Assembly (NCBI GenBank): GCA_039621445.1
Contig: CP154956.1
Span: forward strand, 19,743,295-19,807,294
DNA length: 64,000 nucleotides
Direction of reading: 5' to 3'
Origin: Euglena gracilis
Taxonomy: Eukaryota > Euglenida > Euglenophyceae > Euglenales
Shown here: positions 36,501 to 47,894 of the stretch, one piece after another
Layout: the number at the start of each line of letters is the position of its first letter
Position numbering within the stretch: position 1 is the first letter of the stretch
Position numbers and translations under genes: made by a program
The notes under the pieces: model-generated
Told to the model about the DNA's origin: nothing
Seen by the model: the letters and a program-made list of their open reading frames with translations, nothing else
Database searches by the model: none

Positions 36501-37025
36501 CAAGCACAGTTCAGGCCGTCACCATTCAGCCGCCGGAGACCTCTCGTGAAGCCATAACTGACCCAGGGGTTAGACAACAGTAGATGGGCACTGAAGTCGT
36601 CACCAACATAAGTCCCCCAGTGGCATAGGGTGAGAACGGCCATCGCCGAACCTGCTCCCCACATGCAACTACTTTATCTGGCCCACCCATATGAAGCGGA
36701 AACGCGCTTCCCCTGCTTTGTGCTTTCCAGTAGATGATTGCTGTTATAAGGCTTCTTTTGGTGACAATTGTTTTAATGTAGTAAAGACGTTGGATGATGT
36801 CTTGTGTTGATGAGGTTGATGCCAGTCTTAAAGGTGCCTACTTGTTGTATTATGAAGTGGAGGAAGCGGATAACCGCTTCCCTATAAAAAGTTTCACAGG
36901 AAGCGGTAATCCGCTTCCGCCGATGTCAAAATTCAAAAAATATGTGCACTTTTAGCTATTTCAAAAAGTTCAGGGTGAAGCGTTTTTTCGCTTCCCCCCA
37001 AAAAAGGAAGCGGATTCCCGCTTCC
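33571..37025. repeat. Cluster of about 13 short GAAGCG(G)/(C)CGCTTC hairpins
   Basis: Inverted repeats with 5-13 bp arms and loops of mostly 4 or 6 nt: 33572-33589, 33766-33783, 33869-33897, 33987-34014 (11-bp arms), 34722-34751 (13-bp arms), 34856-34873, 35825-35840, 35847-35874 (11-bp arms), 36693-36710, 36862-36881, 36899-36918, 36977-36994, 37006-37025. The core is constant. Outer arm bases differ between copies but remain complementary within a copy, implying paired evolution or copying as palindromes. No copies were noticed elsewhere in the window. Between the hairpins no gene was recognised apart from the weak candidate at 35600. Confidence 0.85.
35600..35691 (+). CDS. Candidate exon inside the hairpin cluster
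   Basis: The frame reads GEGLRRAVFVLKAYRRALGS to TGA with high GC3 and an amphipathic pattern. An overlapping frame runs on to a good donor GTAGGA at 35797. Without a neighbouring exon in phase this remains a guess. Confidence 0.25.
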
Positions 37026-38129
37026 CCTCCTACACCGTCAAAAAACCTCCAAAACTTTCAAGTCAACTCTGGCACCTAAAATTTTTGGGGGGTTTTTGTT
37101 GCTATTTTTGGGTCGATTTCCAATGCGCCCGGTCAATTTTTTCATGGGCAGTTTATGCCTCCTAAGTATTTAATTTTTTTTAAAGCGCGTTGTGCCAACA
37201 TGTTTTTTGCCTGGCTGCATCAGGGTGGTCCCACCTTTATTTCAACGGATCCCCCAAGCAGGATGTTGAGTGAGGTTGGTTTTGTTCAGGGCGAGTCGAG
37301 GGGGGTCCGACCACCCCCCTTCCCAGGGCCGGGGTGGGGACCCCCAATAGAAGCCACAGTTTTTTCTTCCTGCGCTTTGCGCCGGCACACATGTTTTTAT
37401 CATCTGGTTTTGTCAATTTGGAAAAAAGAATCACCCAAAAACGCAATTTTGGGCACTTTTTGAAGCCCTTCAACAAATTCCAAAAAAAATTCGGACACTT
37501 CACGCCAGTTTCTTTACCCAGGGGGGTCCGGGACCCCCCCCTCCTCACTTCATACCCTGCCCCCCAGGTCTGCAGCCCAGCAGGGAGCTGGCCGGCAAAA
37601 AAAGATGCTGGTTGGCTTGCCCCCCTCTGGCTTCTCCTAGCTTGGAACCCTTTCCTGGTTTTAGATATCAGACAGAAACGTTTTGGACCCCCCCACCGGG
37701 GCGCTTGGCCCAGGCCACAATTGAAGGTATGTCCGGAGGGCCAACCTTGAGGAACCAAGCTTGTATATTATAAGTTTTAGCGGGCTATGTGCAAAATAAG
37801 CCAAGCAAAACAAACCCTAAAAGGAGGGCAAGATTGCCAAGAAAATAAGCTGAAAGTCCAGCCAACTTTAAGTGGGCCAAGTTTGCAAGTGAGGAGAAGG
37901 GGGCCAAGCGCACGGGGGTGGCCCCCCTCCCCGATGGCGGGTCCACCCCACCCACCCAGGTCCTGGTCGCAATATGTGGTGAGTGGAACCCAGGCCAAAA
38001 TGTAATCAGGAGGTGGTCTGGCGCTGGGACATTTGGGGGGGGTCTGAGGATAAGTCTGGGACGGGTCATTTGGGTGGCTTCTTCCAGTCAAGCAGCGGCA
38101 ACCCCACCCGTCCCCTCAGACCCCGCCGT

Positions 38130-38260
38130 ATGGCGGTGCAGACGATGGCTGAGGAGCCGGAGGCCCTGCAGCGGCGGTACACGGCCTTGCGGCGCGTCGT
38201 CCGGGCGTTGCTGCAGGACCTCCGCCAGTGTGCCTGCTGTGCCTTGCCGGTGCAAGGAAA
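38130..38260 (+). CDS. Gene A exon 1
   Basis: ATG 38130 (or 38145) opens MAVQTMAEEPEALQRRYTAL and continues as a basic/leucine-rich helix ending near CACCALPVQGK. GC3 is very high. With the donor GT at 38261 the exon ends in phase 2, and the first base of exon 2 completes a Lys codon. A GT after CTTGCCG (38249) is out of phase with exon 2. Confidence 0.65.
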
Positions 38261-40922
38261 GTGGAAAGCGGTGGAAGTCAAATTAAGGCAGCGTTTTTGA
38301 TTTCGTTTATTTTTTTTTTGTGTGGCCAGGTGGTTGTCATGTTTTCTGGATCCTCAGTGTTTGAATGGTCAGTGCGTCTTTTCTATTTTCTCGTTTCAGG
38401 ACTGAAACCCAGCTGACCAGTATGTGCGTTGCATCTGATGCAAAATGCCTGCGGCAATGGCGGAAGAGAGCGGCTGATCTGAAGGATGATATTGTCACGT
38501 GTGCATGTGTGTAGATGTGTGTGTGCGCGCGCGTGCGTGCGTGTGTGCGTGTGTGTCCATGTGTGCACGCGCCTGCGTGCATTTGTGTATGTGGCGTGGG
38601 TGTTTGTGTTTGTGCCTGCATGTGTGCCTGCATCTGTTCGTGCACGCGTGAGTACGTGTATGTGCGCGTGCCTGTGTGCTGAGGATTCATGTGTGTGTGT
38701 GTGTGTGTGCGTTGATGACGTTCACTTTGTGTAAACCCCCCATTTATAACCCCCCGGGGGTTATAGGATCCTGTTTAGTGGTTGGCCCCGAGGGGGGGGG
38801 GTTATAAGTGCGGGGGGTATAGGTCACGGTTTAGTGTCTGAGAAACCGGGGTCCTCCACGTTCGGCCTTTCTCGCCCCGCCATGGGTGGCTGAGGAGGTA
38901 CGGTGGACCCCCTAAGAGTTGGCTACACGTCCTCCTTTCATTCCCAGACGTCTCAGCCAAGTGCTCCTGTAAAGAAGCAACGCCAGGCATCTCTTGATGG
39001 CCTGTGGCGTTGATGGCCAAATGGCTGCTGCTACATGTGGCGATGAGATGCGTCGTAACAGCAATGCACCTTGGCGTTTCTCTTTGCCTTCTCATGTCTT
39101 CCGGGGGGGGGGGGGGGTTATAAGTCACGGTTTAGTGGTTGGGCCCGAGGGGGGGGGGTTATAAGTGCGGGGGGTATAGGATGGGTGGGTTATAAGTGGG
39201 GGTCGGGTTTATTTACCGAGAAATATACGTGTGCATCATAATTTTGACAAGAACAAATCTGCTCATGGTTCACTTTTGTTCAACAGATCATTTTTCTGTC
39301 TTTCCATCTTCACCAAGGAAACTTTTTTTGTTCACATGTGATTTCATTTGTGGCATCAAAAAAATGAGAAGCGAACACATCTGACCCACCCAACCCACCT
39401 CCTCCCCCCCTTGTCCAAGGCACATTGTATCGTTGGCACACACCCGGTGGCAACGGCACTCTTTGAACTTTTTTTCTTGGAATGATTTTCTTTGAAACTG
39501 CTTGGGGCATGATTTCATTCTGCTCACGAGATCCACAATAATAGGTGCCATCTCTATTTCAAATCAATTATTTGGTTGGTTCACAGGGCTGGAGGTTTTT
39601 TCTGTGTTCAAAAAACAATAGTTGCACTTTATTTCAAAAAAACCTGAAGCATTAAAAAAGGACGGGATTCCCCTGGTGGGAAAACTCCCAAAAAGTACAA
39701 AAAACCACAACATTTTGTGTAAGCCAGATGGAACCATGAAATGTGATTACTGTTATCTCCCAGAAGCCCCGCAGACGGCCCCCCTTGAGATTTTTACCAA
39801 TGTGCTCCCTCAAAAGGTGGGAACCTTGATGAAGACTCTCAGACTCGCACCTGTTCCCCCCAAGAGACCCCCAAGATTTGAGCAAAGTCAACAACAGGGG
39901 CAGTAACCTTGGGAATCAGCGCGACGCAGGAGGCTTGCAGGAGGATGCAGGGTTCAGATGCAGGAGGCTTTCACCCCCCCCCACCAGGAAAAGTTCAACA
40001 CAAGGAAAAAAGCATCCGCCCCCCTCCCCTGTTGCCCATCAACTAGCAACCCCCACCATGCCTTCGCATAGCCGAGGGCGCCGATTTTTAGGTCAAAACT
40101 TGCCTTCGGCGCCGAAGGAATTTTTCTTTGCGCGGGTGCTGTGGTGGGTGGGGGGGGTCGACCCCTCCCACCTCTCGGGTGGGGGGTTAACTACCCCCCT
40201 TCCAGGCCTTCCTGTACAGCCCTGGACCACTCCCCGGACCCCCTTCCCCCAGGATGGGGTGGTAGCCCCCCCCCAACCCTATACCCATAGGGCTGTCAGG
40301 GATTCCCACACAGCCCTGGGGTGGTCATAAGACCAGGAGCCAAAGCCCTGCATCCAGAGGTTTCTTAAATCATCTTATAACCCCCAACCGGGGGGGGGGG
40401 AGGTTATACACACTCTTAGCTGCATCCCTTGACCAGGGGGTGGCAAATTACAGGGGTGGTTGGTGGGCGAAGGTGGGGGGATAAAAAATCTGGAACAAAC
40501 AAGCAAACAGGTGATCTATGAACATTGCCAAAAATTAAGTCCATAAAGCCTTCCCTTCTGAGAAAAAATTGCCCCCCCCCCGGCGCGGGATGTCAACAAC
40601 TTGGTGTGCCAACAGCATGGAACCATTAACAGACAGCAACGACAAATAACCCTGTTTTTGAGACTTTGGTGCTCTTTGGACAAATATTGAAGGGTGAAGG
40701 TTGTGGCCGAAGCAGAACACAATTGTCGAGCCTGGCAAATGACAACATACGACCTTGCCCAAATTGTGTCTGTATTTAAACGCTCCAGGTAGTAAATGGC
40801 AGCCTCGGAATGGGTTTCTAGGTCCGAAGTACACCCCTATCTTTGTGGGATTCACTGGCTGGATTGTAAAGAACCGTGAAGGCAGGATAAATATTTGTTT
40901 TAATCTCTTGCTGAGTTATCTT

Positions 40923-40958
<36 letters not shown>

Positions 40959-43900
40959 TTTTTTTTGTTTTTTCTTTTTTTTTTTTTTTTTATATTGGAG
41001 TAGCCCAGAGGCCACGTTTTGCAGTTGTTGTATCAGGTCGCCATAAATATGGGCATTGCGCTTTTTTGAATCCTCAATTCTACAAACTCAAAGCAAACAA
41101 TGGCATTGCATGGGCCACAGTGATAGTACTTGTGGCACCCCCTTTTTGTGAGCCTCGCTTTTTCCTCAATTGTTTTTCTGATGAGTCGTTATACTTTTTT
41201 TAGGTGCACTATTTTTTTCGAATCCAAAACTGCCAACATTCAGCCCCCCACCACCACAACAATCCGTTGCTGATCCCTCGCAACCATACCACTGCAGGGT
41301 GGAGTGGGAGCTGTTGGCGATTGAGGAGGCGCAGCTCAGCAGTGCGGTGGCCAACCTGCTGCACAGCCCCCTGCCCACGGCGTCCAACGTCCTGCCGGCT
41401 TCCACAAAGTCGGATGTGTGTGCGTGTGTACATCAGACATATGTGTGCGTGTGAGGTGTGTGTGCGAAAGAGTTTGTGTGTGCGTGTGTGTGTGGCGCCC
41501 CCACCCCAACAGAATGATTAGCAGTCTGTTCGGATTGGGGAATCCCTACACACCATCACAAAGACGTTGACGTACCAGATGACAGCTGCAAACCCACCTA
41601 AATGGTGCGAAAACGATGCACACATATCACACGCATTTCCCAATTAAGTCTCAAAGAAAATTGGACAGATGAATGTTGGTGGGCAAGGGGCAATCTACAT
41701 GGCCGAAATGAGAGAATTTGGACTCCTACGTTCCACCGTCTCAGGAAGCCGATGTCGGGACCCAGTCCGCGAACCGGGACGAAACTCCTGCAGTGGAGGT
41801 CCCCAAGGCCCAGCGTCCCCATCGAGGGCCACTGGCCCGGATCAGGCAATTGCTCAAGCCTGCCTCTCACTCCACGGTGACTGACTGGCCCACAATCCCT
41901 CCCCAGGTAAAAATTTCTGAATTTCGGTTTCGGCAGGAGTGACCCACAAGGTTTGGGCTGGTGGCTTTGATTTTTGCGATTCCCAAATGGGGTGGTGACC
42001 GGGGGGGGGGGGGGAATGCATGATTTACTGCTTTTTTAAAAAAATGGAAAGTGACCCCTCTTCCCCCATAAACCTTAGCAAGTGCGTGGCCCGAGCGCAG
42101 CCTGGCACGCTGAGCGCGGACCCTCCAGGGCCCGGAATGGATCAGCTGGCCAAGGCTTACCGGAATCCCTGAACCTTTGTTGGGTTCCGACCCCCCCCCC
42201 AGCCCTTCCCATATCTCCAGACCACTGGTTTCCAGGTCAAAAAAAATTATATGAAGTGCTCTGGTGGGTGGGGGTTGACCTCCCCCATCACCAGGCCTTG
42301 TCGTACAGCCCTGCAGCCAGGCTCTTCGAAAGGGGCTACCGGCCCACCGCCGGTACGTTGTGTGGTGCCGATGCTGTGGCTCCAGTCCACATAGGTCGAC
42401 CTATTCCTCCGCCATATTGCCCAACCCATTTTTTTTCGGCTCGTCCGGCAAGCCTCATAACTGGTGTGCCTTCTTTCGCCGTCTTTGTAGTATTTTGTTT
42501 CCGGCTGTGTCGGCAGGCCACAGGGGAGAAGGGCGGTTTGAAGGCGCTCCCTGCGGGGACCCCACCCGGTGTTGCCCGTCCCATTGCCACGCAGTTCCCC
42601 AAATGCCGCTCTTCCTTTTTCTTCTCTCAGAATGCCTGAGGGAAGCAGTTCCCCAAAGCCGGAGGGCCTCCATCACTGGAGGAGGGGGAGGGGGAGGGGG
42701 ACCCGCCAGCCAGCACCCTTTTCCCAGCCAGCGACTGCCAGCCGGCCGGACCCCCTTCGGGATACGCTGAAAAAAAAAAGGTACCCGACACCCTTACAGC
42801 CAACTGCCCCCCCCTTCCCACTGGACCCTCGTTCCCGGGGGGGGGGGGGGTTCAGCCGGCACTCAATTCTCGGCCAGCAATCCCCCCCAGCCAACTGGCT
42901 GGACCACCCGTGAGCCCTAAGAAATCGGACACCTGAAACTCTGGGGTGAGGCGGTCAACCCCAACCCCCTTCGTACAGGTGGAGGGCCCCTCCTTATTTC
43001 TCAAGCCAAAGTTTTCTTTGTGCAGCGTTGTGGTGGCTTCTCCCGCCACTTCCCGCATGGAGGGGGGGGGGGACAGAGCGGAAGAGCCCCTGCATCGGGA
43101 CAAAGCGATTTGAAAGCTCAAGGTCGATGGAGGTTTCTGGTGGCATCGTTTTCTGGAGGGTTTAACCGAACAAGGCTTCCGCGCTGCTGCGGTGGTGCAG
43201 TTGGAAGTGTCAGCAAAGTGTGGCAGAGGGAATCTGATGCCCGCTGCTGGCTTCTCGTTTCTATTCTCCGGGATTTCCTTTCAAAGGGTCAAAGAGTGAG
43301 AGGAAGTCACAGCACAGTCCAGCCTCTAATTTCGAGATTCTGAAGTCTGCTGACGTAATTGGGAAACCCATTGCAATTGGGGGAAGCCCCCAAAACTTGG
43401 CAACTTCTTAGCTGCATGCAAGATTTTCGCAAATCGATGAAGCATGATCCGAAGCTGGGGATTCCATTTTTGGCTTATCAGTTGTAAGCGAGGCATTTGC
43501 AAGAGGATGCTCGCCTGTTGTCAATGTCTTGTCTATTTGCTGCCTTAGTTTAGTTTCTGCCCACATCGTTTATGGTTTGCACTTTGTTTGTGGTACACAG
43601 ATTTACAGAAATGAATGTTGAACCTTTTTTTTTTGAAAACCTTGGGAACCCAAGGCTCCCAAGCCTCTCAAGGATTTTATGTTGGCTTTCAGTCGTTTTT
43701 GCATCATTTTTCCCGTTTGCGTGTTTAACCTGCCTTGCACTTTGGTTTCTTGACCCTCTCTCTGCCACAGATAAGAGGAGCGTTGTCCCATTATGCGGCA
43801 CCAGTGTGACCGGCATGCCTCTTTGATTTGCGCTGAACGTCAGAAGCCTGGCTTTCTATGTCTACAGCTTTGGCTGTTCAGGATGCCGCTCTACACACTC

Positions 43901-46900
43901 AACCAAAACACAGCAAATGGGTGGCGGGGCCCTTGCTCCTGGCAGTGGCCAAATAACTTGGCGGGGGGAGGGGCAAAAAAAGATGGAACCATCTTTTTTT
44001 GGTTCCAGTAACTTGGCACCCCCCTTTTGAGGCAAAATTCCTTTGCCACGCTGAAAAAAGAGCCTGGCAGGGGGGAGCAGGGCCAAAAGTTGGTTCCAAT
44101 ACCCTGGCCGGCCAGGTTATTTGGGGGGGGTTACAGGACAGAGGCCAGGCTTGATGAGGTGAGGTTGGACAGGGCTGGGTCAGGTGGGGTCGAAGTTCTC
44201 TTCCCCGCCAGTCAACAGACACCCAATGTCCGTCCATCAATGTTTCCACCCCCCTCCCACCCTCTTCTGAAAGGAAATCTGTGATGTTGAATGATCAGGA
44301 AAAAAGCAAACGTCCGAGAGGAAAACTGGGAAGGATACGGAGGAAGTCAGATGGAATTGTGCTTCGCTGAGAAATTCAGAACAGGCTTCTTTTTGAGTTA
44401 GAAGGCCCCCCGGGGGGAGGGGGGAGGGTGGGTCCGGTGGATCTGGGTATGGGTCTCGGCGCGAAGTGCCAATTTTTTTTCTGGGAAATGCCCTTAAATG
44501 GCCCATTTTTTTTTTAGGTTTTGGGCGGGGGGTCCCTGCCCCCCCCCCCCCTCTGGGGGTCCCGTGCTGGGGTGGGTGGGGGGTCTTAAACAGAAGCCCG
44601 ATTCACAAGGGGTTGACGAAGCCCCCTAAAATAGAAGTCCTAATAGGCTAATCGTCAGTGGGACGGCGAGGTTCAGAGGCGTCCCGGCATCGGCAAGCCA
44701 GGCACCCTCAGAAGTGGATGGGAACACCGTCGCCCAGGTGTGATAGGGATGCCAAGCCATGGCTGGCAAACACAGCTGACCACGAAAAGGGATGAGAAAA
44801 TGGTGAGAGAAAGCGAAAGGTCCTGGTGGATGCCCCCCAAACTGTACGTTGAGATTTACAGTTTTTTTTTTGGTCTCAATGACCACAAAAAATCAGAATT
44901 TGCAACAATTATGTTTGAAATTGGTATTTTGGACAATTTTTTTTCTTCAAATTTGGATTTCTGGGAAATGTTTTTTTGCCATCTCTGTCATTTCATGGCG
45001 ACACGGGGGGAGTCTCAAATTGGGTGTTTTTTTTCTCGGAGTTTTGTCTCCACGGGCCCAGATCCTATTTGGGGTCAAATCAGGGGCAGAGCAATGTGCC
45101 AGTGGGCATTCTTTGAATACTGTCAAATACCAGCCCAGTTGAATGAATCTGCTGGTGGCAGATGCGGACATTACTTTTTGTGGTCAGCACCCAAATCAGC
45201 AATGGGGGTCTGACTTGTGACCTGTTGCATGAGGGGTATGCGCGTCCATGCGCCAGGATGGGGTGGGACGTGGGCTCCGGCGTTCCACAGGGCAGCGGGG
45301 ACCCCCAGCCGAGTCTGCTGCAGTCCCCGGCGCCCGCCTCCACCTCCACCCGTCGGGACCTTCGCCCTGCGTTTTGTGCAGCTGACTCCCCAGCACACCC
45401 ACCTGGGCCCCTTTTTGTGACCTCCACCACATTTTTGGACGATTTCAGATGTTTTTTGATTGTGAATTTCCCCCATTTTTCCTTCATTGAATTGTAATAA
45501 ATATTCAGAGCATGAATTTTTTTTGTGTTGGCTGTTTGCAAGGATAAGGGCAATGCTAACAAATGGCATAGGTTGCAACAACAGCAACAAAACAACAAAT
45601 TATAAGCTCTCCATCATCACACCTTATTTGAATGTCTTTCTATGTCATGATCATGCTTAGTATGTTGTTGTTGCTATGTCATATCGTTTCTTTCCGTTCA
45701 TCGTGTGCAAGCTCCCTGCTGTTCCTCATTTGGGGCTGGCCTGTGCCGCATGACCCTGCCCTATCAATGTGCCAAGGCTTCTTTTTAAGGACGCGCGCCC
45801 CAAGGCTTGGTGCCAAGGGCTGGCAGGGGGGCAGGGCACTTTCGACCCCCCCCCAGGTTTTGGGGTGGGTAGTGCTATAGCACACTCCCTGGCGCCGAAG
45901 GCGCCGGGCCCGAAGAAAGGAATATTGGCTGGGTCGGCAGGAAAAGGGGGGGGGTGCCTGCTAAGGCAGTCACCCCATAGCACAAGGCACCCCCTCTCCC
46001 CCCGGGCTTGGTGTAAAGAATCCTGGAGGTGCTGNNNNNNNNNNNNNTGCTTCCTGAGAATTCAGAACAGGCTTCTTTTTGAGTTAGAAGGCCCCCCGGG
46101 GGGAGGGGGGAGGGTGGGTCCGGTGGATCTGGGTATGGGTCTCGGCGCGAAGTGCCAATTTTTTTTCTGGGAAATGCCCTTAAATGGCCCATTTTTTTTT
46201 TAGGTTTTGGGCGGGGGGTCCCTGCCCCCCCCCCCTCTGGGGGTCCCGTGCTGGGGTGGGTGGGGGGGTCTTAAACAGAAGCCCGATTCACAAGGGGTTG
46301 ACGAAGCCCCCTAAAATAGAAGTCCTAATAGGCTAATCGTCAGTGGGACGGCGAGGTTCAGAGGCGTCCCGGCATCGGCAAGCCAGGCACCCTCAGAAGT
46401 GGATGGGAACACCGTCGCCCAGGTGTGATAGGGATGCCAAGCCATGGCTGGCAAACACAGCTGACCACGAAAAGGGATGAGAAAATGGTGAGAGAAAGCG
46501 AAAGGTCCTGGTGGATGCCCCCCAAACTGTACGTTGAGATTTACAGTTTTTTTTTTGGTCTCAATGACCACAAAAAATCAGAATTTGCAACAATTATGTT
46601 TGAAATTGGTATTTTGGACAATTTTTTTTCTTCAAATTTGGATTTCTGGGAAATGTTTTTTTGCCATCTCTGTCATTTCATGGCGACACGGGGGGAGTCT
46701 CAAATTGGGTGTTTTTTTTCTCGGAGTTTTGTCTCCACGGGCCCAGATCCTATTTGGGGTCAAATCAGGGGCAGAGCAATGTGCCAGTGGGCATTCTTTG
46801 AATACTGTCAAATACCAGCCCAGTTGAATGAATCTGCTGGTGGCAGATGCGGACATTACTTTTTGTGGTCAGCACCCAAATCAGCAATGGGGGTCTGACT

Positions 46901-47894
46901 TGTGACCTGTTGCATGAGGGGTATGCGCGTCCATGCGCCAGGATGGGGTGGGACGTGGGCTCCGGCGTTCCACAGGGCAGCGGGGACCCCCAGCCGAGTC
47001 TGCTGCAGTCCCCGGCGCCCGCCTCCACCTCCACCCGTCGGGACCTTCGCCCTGCGTTTTGTGCAGCTGACTCCCCAGCACACCCACCTGGGCCCCTTTT
47101 TGTGACCTCCACCACATTTTTGGACGATTTCAGATGTTTTTTGATTGTGAATTTCCCCCATTTTTCCTTCATTGAATTGTAATAAATATTCAGAGCATGA
47201 ATTTTTTTTGTGTTGGCTGTTTGCAAGGATAAGGGCAATGCTAACAAATGGCATAGGTTGCAACAACAGCAACAAAACAACAAATTATAAGCTCTCCATC
47301 ATCACACCTTATTTGAATGTCTTTCTATGTCATGATCATGCTTAGTATGTTGTTGTTGCTATGTCATATCGTTTCTTTCCGTTCATCGTGTGCAAGCTCC
47401 CTGCTGTTCCTCATTTGGGGCTGGCCTGTGCCGCATGACCCTGCCCTATCAATGTGCCAAGGCTTCTTTTTAAGGACGCGCGCCCCAAGGCTTGGTGCCA
47501 AGGGCTGGCAGGGGGGCAGGGCACTTTCGACCCCCCCCCAGGTTTTGGGGTGGGTAGTGCTATAGCACACTCCCTGGCGCCGAAGGCGCCGGGCCCGAAG
47601 AAAGGAATATTGGCTGGGTCGGCAGGAAAAGGGGGGGGGTGCCTGCTAAGGCAGTCACCCCATAGCACAAGGCACCCCCTCTCCCCCCGGGCTTGGTGTA
47701 AAGAATCCTGGAGGTGCTGCAGACAGGGGGCCAGCCCCCCGCCCTCCCCCAGTGAGGCGGTGGTGGCCCGCATCCTGGAGTGCAGCCTGCTCCTCTCCCC
47801 CGGCGTCACACCCATCAAGCGGCCCGCCCAAGGGGCTCGTCAGCCCGGGGCGGCAGAGACAGACCCGCGCCACGGACACGACACGCCGCGGTGA
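38130..47894 (+). CDS. Gene A: multi-exon gene of unknown family
   Basis: At least four exons join with conventional GT-AG borders and consistent phase (38130-38260, 38400-38498, 41298-41415, 41715-41906; 180 codons). Further candidate exons lie downstream, including a possible last exon at 47753-47894. The predicted protein starts with a Leu/Arg/Glu-rich helical, possibly coiled-coil region with a CACC cluster and a second amphipathic helix. A serine/proline-rich middle follows. No known domain was recognised. The ATG lies 10 nt after CCTCAG (38119), an arrangement expected for spliced-leader trans-splicing. The N gap and duplicated block at 44.4-47.7 kb lie within the gene, so exon order there is unsafe. 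Confidence 0.6.
38400..38498 (+). CDS. Gene A exon 2
   Basis: After TCGTTTCAG the exon reads TETQLTSMCVASDAKCLRQW and continues with a basic/acidic helix to DDIV. The donor GT at 38499 is followed by a long TG microsatellite. It ends in phase 2 and joins exon 3 as Thr-Val. Confidence 0.7.
38505..38715. repeat. Interrupted (TG)n/(CG)n microsatellite
   Basis: TG-rich sequence with CG steps in gene A intron 2. Confidence 0.9.
38757..39195 (+). repeat. Direct repeats (GGTTATAAGTGCGGGGGG) flanking a 270-bp core
   Basis: GGTTTAGTG(G)TTGG, CCCGAGGGGGGG and GGTTATAAGTGCGGGGGG occur in the same order at 38775-38830 and 39130-39185. They may be long direct repeats of an inserted element in gene A intron 2. 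A further GGGGGGGGAGGTTATA block lies at about 40390. Confidence 0.65.
40929..40990. repeat. Poly-T tract
   Basis: About 60 bases, nearly all T. Confidence 0.95.
41298..41415 (+). CDS. Gene A exon 3
   Basis: After CACTGCAG the exon reads VEWELLAIEEAQLSSAVANL and then LHSPLPTASNVLPASTKSD. It is strongly amphipathic with high GC3. The donor GTGTGTGCG at 41416 opens another TG-rich intron. The phase fits both neighbours. Confidence 0.7.
41715..41906 (+). CDS. Gene A exon 4
   Basis: Reads NLDSYVPPSQEADVGTQSAN, then an acidic/proline stretch, a basic helix (LARIRQLLKPAS) and PTIPPQ before the donor GTAAAA at 41907. The frame is closed by TGA just upstream of the proposed acceptor AG 41713-41714. 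The polypyrimidine tract there is weak, so the 5' border is less certain. Confidence 0.6.
42079..42171 (+). CDS. Gene A candidate exon
   Basis: After CCTTAG the frame with the best GC3 reads KCVARAQPGTLSADPPGPGM, then DQLAKAYRNP and TGA. That frame needs two carried bases, while exon 4 ends in phase 0 if GTAAAA is used. The phase-0 frame is also open but has poorer codon bias. It could be an alternative terminal exon. Confidence 0.35.
42295..42352 (+). CDS. Gene A candidate exon inside a repeated context
   Basis: Bounded by CACCAG and GTACGT and reading ALSYSPAARLFERGYRPTA. A similar stretch (same leader, then AG-GCCTTCCTGTACAGCCC) occurs at about 40130-40225, so this may be part of a dispersed repeat and not an exon. 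Confidence 0.3.
44382..44600. mobile_element. MITE family C copy (219 bp) in duplicated block copy 1
   Basis: Ends CAGGCTTCTTTTTGAG and CTTAAACAGAAGCCCG, flanked by ATTCAGAA and ATTCACAA (7/8). Confidence 0.8.
45189..45415 (+). CDS. Gene A candidate exon, copy 1 of the duplicated block
   Basis: An open, GC3-rich stretch with DLLHEGYARPCARMGWDVGS and a Ser/Pro-rich continuation ending near TRRDLRPAFCA. Upstream TGGTCAG could be the acceptor. The same exon recurs, offset by 1685 bp, in the second copy, which is probably one locus assembled twice. Confidence 0.4.
46035..46047. other. Assembly gap (13 N)
   Basis: Thirteen ambiguous bases separate two nearly identical 1.67-kb blocks. Confidence 1.
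46068..46285. mobile_element. MITE family C copy in duplicated block copy 2
   Basis: The second occurrence of the element at 44382-44600, after the N gap; differs only in C/G-run lengths. Confidence 0.8.
46874..47100 (+). CDS. Gene A candidate exon, copy 2 of the duplicated block
   Basis: Identical in sequence to the candidate at 45189-45415. It lies on the far side of the N gap. If the duplication is an assembly artefact, only one of the two exists. Confidence 0.35.
47753..47894 (+). CDS. Gene A probable last exon
   Basis: After CTCCCCCAG the frame reads EAVVARILECSLLLSPGVTP, then IKRPAQGARQPG and a His/Arg/Asp-rich tail to TGA 47892-47894. The stop codon overlaps a good donor (CGCG|GTGAGG at 47891), so the exon may instead splice onward before the stop. 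Confidence 0.5.

Larger units (their letters stand above)
44360..46034 (+). repeat. Near-identical 1.67-kb block, copy 1
   Basis: Matches 46048-47719 at an offset of 1685-1686, with differences limited to small indels in homopolymers and at the first few bases. It ends exactly at the N gap. Confidence 0.95.
46048..47719 (+). repeat. Near-identical 1.67-kb block, copy 2
   Basis: Begins directly after the N gap and repeats copy 1, including its MITE and candidate exon. It then continues into unique sequence with the last gene A exon. Confidence 0.95.

Noticed and set aside
33571-37025. CRISPR array
   Set aside because: Repeats are short palindromes at irregular intervals of 20-1000 bp in eukaryotic DNA, with no cas genes.
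45771-46024. Fourth CAGG-type MITE (CAAGGCTTCTTTTTAAGG to TTTAAAG-like end)
   Set aside because: Internal sequence resembles family E, but the ends are imperfect and no 8-bp duplication could be found.
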